This document shows, one piece after another, positions 61,041 through 64,000 of a stretch of DNA of 64,000 nt. Origin of the DNA: G963662655 sp963666875. GTDB lineage: Bacteria > Cloacimonadota > Cloacimonadia > Cloacimonadales > JAIOQZ01. The notes under the pieces are model-generated. The model was not told the DNA's origin. It did no database searches and was given only the letters and a program-made list of their open reading frames with translations. Every line of letters starts with the position of its first letter. Position 1 is the first letter of the stretch. The stretch spans positions 62,001-126,000 of the forward strand of contig CAXXPU010000012.1 of assembly GCA_963666875.2 (NCBI GenBank), in the 5' to 3' direction. The position numbers and the translations under genes were made by a program.

Positions 61041-62285
61041 ATGCCCTTTCAGAGAACAACGAAGTATGATCAACTCCATAAGTTGATAGGAGATTATCTT
61101 AGCGATCAATATACGGTAGTAGATTTACATCGGATATATGGAGTATCCTGTAAAACGATCTACAAATGGATCAATCGTTATAAGGAAGATCCAGCGAACT
61201 GGGCTTTGGCTCGCAGCAGTGCTCCGCACAGCCACCCGAATCAGACCCCGCCCGAGATCCTTGAAATGATTATCAACATGAAGCTTGCACATTTGAGTTG
61301 GGGTCCGCGCAAGATAATACACGCGTTACAGAACCAGGATTCAACCATCGACTGGCCAGCAGCGAGTACAGCAGGCGAATGGTTGAAACGTCACGGTCTA
61401 GTGAAACATCGTTTGGTACGTAGTCATGTACCGCCATACAGCCAGCCCTTCGGTGAATGCAACTGCAGTAATGCCATCTGGAGTATTGACTATAAGGGTC
61501 AATTTCGGCTTTTTAATGGCGAGTATTGCTATCCGCTGACGATCACCGACAATTTCAGTCGTTTCCTTTTGTGTTGTCATGCGCTTCCGAGCACGAACCA
61601 CAAGGATTGCGAGCATTGGCTTGACTGGACTTTTCAGCAGTATGGTTTGCCGGACAGTATCCGTTCTGATAACGGAGTTCCGTTTTGCATTGCGAGTAAA
61701 ACGGGCTTGAGTCGATTCTGGCTTCATCTGATTCGACTCGGCATAACGCTTGAGCGAATCGAGAAGGGTAAACCCCAGCAGAATGGTCGTCATGAGCGGA
61801 TGCATCGTACACTGAAGCATGAAACCTGCAAGCCCCCAGCGCGCGATATGTTATCCCAGCAGGAAGCGTTTAACGCTTTTATAGAAGAGTACAATACGAT
61901 TCGTCCTCATGAGGCTTTGGGAGGACACCCACCGGCGTCGGTATATCAACCGAGCCTGCGCAAATATCCGCTTAAGATATTCGGTCCGGAGTATCCTGAA
62001 GACTTTGAAAAGCGTAAAATCAAGGATACCGGTGAGGTGAAATTACATGGAAAGAGAGTGTTTGTAAGTGAGCTTCTCGCAGGTGAATATGTTGCCTTGG
62101 AAGAGCTGGAGGATCGTGATGGTATCTGGCGCATTTATTACTACCAGACGCCGATTACGGATCTGGATATCAGAACGATGAAATTGATCCCGATTAAAAC
62201 AAGCCTCGGCGAGGCGCGAAATTCTCCCTCATCCCGGCATGCCGGGATGAGGGAGAATACTGGACAGGAAACCATAAAAGTGTAA
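61041..62285 (+). CDS. IS481-family DDE transposase (copy 2)
   Basis: The 414-residue transposase is identical to copy 1 except for I32 and F158. The HTH, the D150/D210/E252 triad and the family C-terminal motif are intact. GAGGAG lies about eight bases before the ATG. The few silent and missense differences between copies indicate a recent common origin. Confidence 0.95.
   Translation: MPFQRTTKYDQLHKLIGDYLSDQYTVVDLHRIYGVSCKTIYKWINRYKEDPANWALARSSAPHSHPNQTPPEILEMIINMKLAHLSWGPRKIIHALQNQDSTIDWPAASTAGEWLKRHGLVKHRLVRSHVPPYSQPFGECNCSNAIWSIDYKGQFRLFNGEYCYPLTITDNFSRFLLCCHALPSTNHKDCEHWLDWTFQQYGLPDSIRSDNGVPFCIASKTGLSRFWLHLIRLGITLERIEKGKPQQNGRHERMHRTLKHETCKPPARDMLSQQEAFNAFIEEYNTIRPHEALGGHPPASVYQPSLRKYPLKIFGPEYPEDFEKRKIKDTGEVKLHGKRVFVSELLAGEYVALEELEDRDGIWRIYYYQTPITDLDIRTMKLIPIKTSLGEARNSPSSRHAGMRENTGQETIKV
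62221..62258. repeat. 38-bp perfect palindrome (copy 2)
   Basis: Identical to the palindrome at 22353-22390 and in the same position of the transposase gene. Confidence 0.95.
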
Positions 62286-62371
62286 CCTATGTCTCCGGGC
62301 TAATCTGTTACCAACGTCCCGGATGTACAGGGGTTATTGTTTCTCTTCCCCAAAAAACCGCAAACAATCAC

Positions 62372-62399
62372 TTGACAAATCTTAATTCATCGCTATATA
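62372..62399 (+). promoter_or_regulatory. Candidate sigma70-type promoter of the FG-GAP gene
   Basis: TTGACA at 62372-62377 and TATATA at 62394-62399 are separated by 16 bases, about 150 bases before the ATG at 62548. The region between them and the gene holds no other recognisable feature. Confidence 0.5.
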
Positions 62400-62547
62400 C
62401 ATCATTTATATCGGTTAAATATACCGGCTGCCGGGGTGACAACTGGTATTCTCTTCAAACATGATCAACAAAACCAAATCCGGCTCAGAAATGAGACCGG
62501 CACGACATCAACCACCATATCCATGAAAAATGGAAAGGAGTTCGATC

Positions 62548-64000
62548 ATGAAAAAGGCACTTTTTATCCTGCTTATCACTGTCTTCACGGTAAACTTTAT
62601 CCACGCGAATTGGAACGAAGTCCAGAAACTCCTCGCCGGCAACGGAGAGGCAAATGACTGGTTCGGCTATTCAGTCTCAATCGATGGCGATTACGCCGTT
62701 GTCGGTGCGTATCTTGATGATAACAATGAGTTTGTTGATGCCGGCGCAGCTTATGTGTTTCACTGGGATGGCTCTACCTGGAATCCACAGACTACCTTAA
62801 ACTTAGGTAGCGGGGGTGAAGACAGTTATTTCGGTCGTCCAGTCTCCATCTCGGGTGACTACATCATTGTGGGCTCATCTCACGATGACGAAAGAGGTCA
62901 CTATGCCGGTTGCGCATACATATTTCATCGGGAAGGCACATCGTGGATATATCAGGCCAAGCTTTTGGGTGCCGATACAACAGAGGAGGACCAATTCGGT
63001 CTTGGCGTTGCAATCTCAGGGAACTACGCAGTTGTAGGATCTCGTTTCGATGACGATAACGGCATGGATTCCGGTTCCGCTTATGTATTTCTTCGGGACG
63101 GCATTTTTTGGGAGGAGGAGGCGAAGCTTACCGCCAGCGATGGCAATGCGTTTGATCTCTTCGGATGGTGCGTCGCCATAGATGGCAGTTACGTCATTGT
63201 AGGATCGACATGGGATGATGATAACGGCATTAACTCCGGTTCCGCTTACGTGTTTTACGGAGATGGCACATCGTGGACAGAACAGGCCAAACTCACCGCC
63301 AACGATGGCGCGGAGGGAGACTATTTCGGCAGTTCTGTGGATATCTCGGGCAGCTATGCTCTTGTGGGAGCATGCTACGATGATGATCGCGGCGTAGATT
63401 CCGGTTCAGCATACTTATACCGCCGATATGGTAGTATATGGATCCAGTATGATAAACTACTGGCAAACGATGTCGCAGGGGATGACTTGTTCGGATATAC
63501 TGTTGCCATAGATGGCAACAATGCTGTTGTCGGTGCAATTGGCGATGACGATTTGGGTGGTACTTCTGGTTCCGCATACGTATTTCATTGTGATGACGAT
63601 ACGTGGAGCCAGCGAACCAAGCTACTTGCCAGCGATGGGTCCGTAGGCGACAATTTCGGCAGTGGTGTAGATATCTCGGGCGGAAATGTGCTTGTGGGTG
63701 CGTGTTGGGATGATGTTAACGGCAATGCTTCCGGCTCCGCTTATATATTCTCGTATTTTACGCCCGGCACAGGCAGCGCCAGCGGCAGACCGGCGGAAGG
63801 CGAGGCTCTTGAAGTGCCGGTCGAGCCGCTCGATCCCTACAATTATCTCGGCGACAGCAGTACGTTTGTCGTCGAGCCGGATGTGGAGATCGACCCGGAA
63901 GAATCCGGCGCTACGATTACAGTGGATGTGGCGGTCATTAACAATAGCTATGGCGGATTCGGATTGGATCACGCAAGCCTGTCCTACATGATATCCCTGA
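62548..64000 (+). CDS. Secreted FG-GAP repeat protein (runs off window end)
   Basis: The frame opens at ATG 62548, preceded by AAAGGAG, and remains open to the last base. The first 484 residues show a signal peptide (MKKALFILLITVFTVNFIHA) and seven FG-GAP-like blades of about 55 residues. Each has the pattern WFGYSVSIDGDYAVVGA (or close variants) then D.DNG..SGSAYVF and an LTA.D-type end, forming a beta-propeller (about 22-400). A different domain begins at about 425 (VDVAVINNSYGGFG). It is probably surface-exposed or secreted. The C-terminal sorting signal, if any, lies outside the window. Confidence 0.88.
   Translation, partial: MKKALFILLITVFTVNFIHANWNEVQKLLAGNGEANDWFGYSVSIDGDYAVVGAYLDDNNEFVDAGAAYVFHWDGSTWNPQTTLNLGSGGEDSYFGRPVSISGDYIIVGSSHDDERGHYAGCAYIFHREGTSWIYQAKLLGADTTEEDQFGLGVAISGNYAVVGSRFDDDNGMDSGSAYVFLRDGIFWEEEAKLTASDGNAFDLFGWCVAIDGSYVIVGSTWDDDNGINSGSAYVFYGDGTSWTEQAKLTANDGAEGDYFGSSVDISGSYALVGACYDDDRGVDSGSAYLYRRYGSIWIQYDKLLANDVAGDDLFGYTVAIDGNNAVVGAIGDDDLGGTSGSAYVFHCDDDTWSQRTKLLASDGSVGDNFGSGVDISGGNVLVGACWDDVNGNASGSAYIFSYFTPGTGSASGRPAEGEALEVPVEPLDPYNYLGDSSTFVVEPDVEIDPEESGATITVDVAVINNSYGGFGLDHASLSYMISL

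Larger units (their letters stand above)
60967..62329 (+). mobile_element. IS481-family insertion sequence, copy 2 (1363 bp)
   Basis: The limits match copy 1. The left end GTACAAACCGGGAAGATAGG carries two direct 15-base repeats (ACCGGGAAGATAGGT at 60973-60987 and 60998-61012). The right end, read inward, also holds two CCGGGA-type motifs about 24-25 bases apart. Insertion is in the G-run of a palindromic repeat, with GGGG on both sides as a probable four-base target duplication. The 25 extra bases relative to copy 1 are probably the ancestral state. Confidence 0.9.

Overview
The window looks like chromosomal DNA (roughly half G+C) from a diderm bacterium of the FCB superphylum, most likely an uncultured lineage such as Cloacimonadota or a relative. 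Evidence: outer-membrane assembly lipoprotein BamD, a CpoB-like coiled-coil/TPR protein, a PorV/PorQ-type beta-barrel next to two proteases with type IX secretion (T9SS) C-terminal sorting domains, and several very large secreted choice-of-anchor, Fn3, GLUG and beta-helix proteins. The phylum assignment is inference. No rRNA, tRNA or CRISPR array was seen.

Layout. 1-7.0 kb: a STAS protein; a frameshifted AMIN/TPR/HTH-like membrane protein followed by a FliK-like gene; a tightly overlapping signalling set (42-residue peptide, GAF-HisKA protein without an ATPase domain, PilZ protein); then an FKBP-type isomerase lipoprotein, a small DUF6132-like protein and an M29 aminopeptidase. 7.2-22.2 kb: secreted and accessory genes (1618-aa beta-helix protein, transglutaminase-like protein, GLUG protein, choice-of-anchor J protein) interspersed with rlmI-like and glnA. 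22.2-25.0 kb: an insertion hotspot with an IS481-family and an IS256-family element stacked on a dispersed palindromic repeat. 25-37 kb: an Ntn-hydrolase, a 2632-aa subtilisin-like protein, a TfoX C-terminal-domain protein, a patatin/lipoprotein pair and a GNAT acetyltransferase. 37.9-46.2 kb: a T9SS cargo cassette (M6 protease, PorV/Q-like protein, S8 protease). 46.2-58.4 kb: a compact housekeeping run (HEAT-like protein, greA, M18 aminopeptidase, cpoB-like, bamD, nadD, rsgA, nadK, recN, DUF4349, NfeD-like, eno) interrupted by a DUF559 nuclease gene between palindromic repeats. 58.7-64 kb: a response regulator, a lipoprotein, a second IS481 copy and the start of an FG-GAP protein.

The most interesting feature is the dispersed repeat: a GC-rich nested inverted repeat present at seven sites, always just after genes. 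It is the target or neighbour of all three IS copies, and one locus encodes a DUF559 (VSR-like) endonuclease between repeat units. I propose this as a candidate nuclease-linked mobile palindrome system. It is supported by layout only and is not proven. Other points of note are a long inverted repeat in front of glnA, a shared Fn3-type C-terminus on secreted proteins that lack the T9SS domain, and a clear single-base frameshift in the gene at 821.
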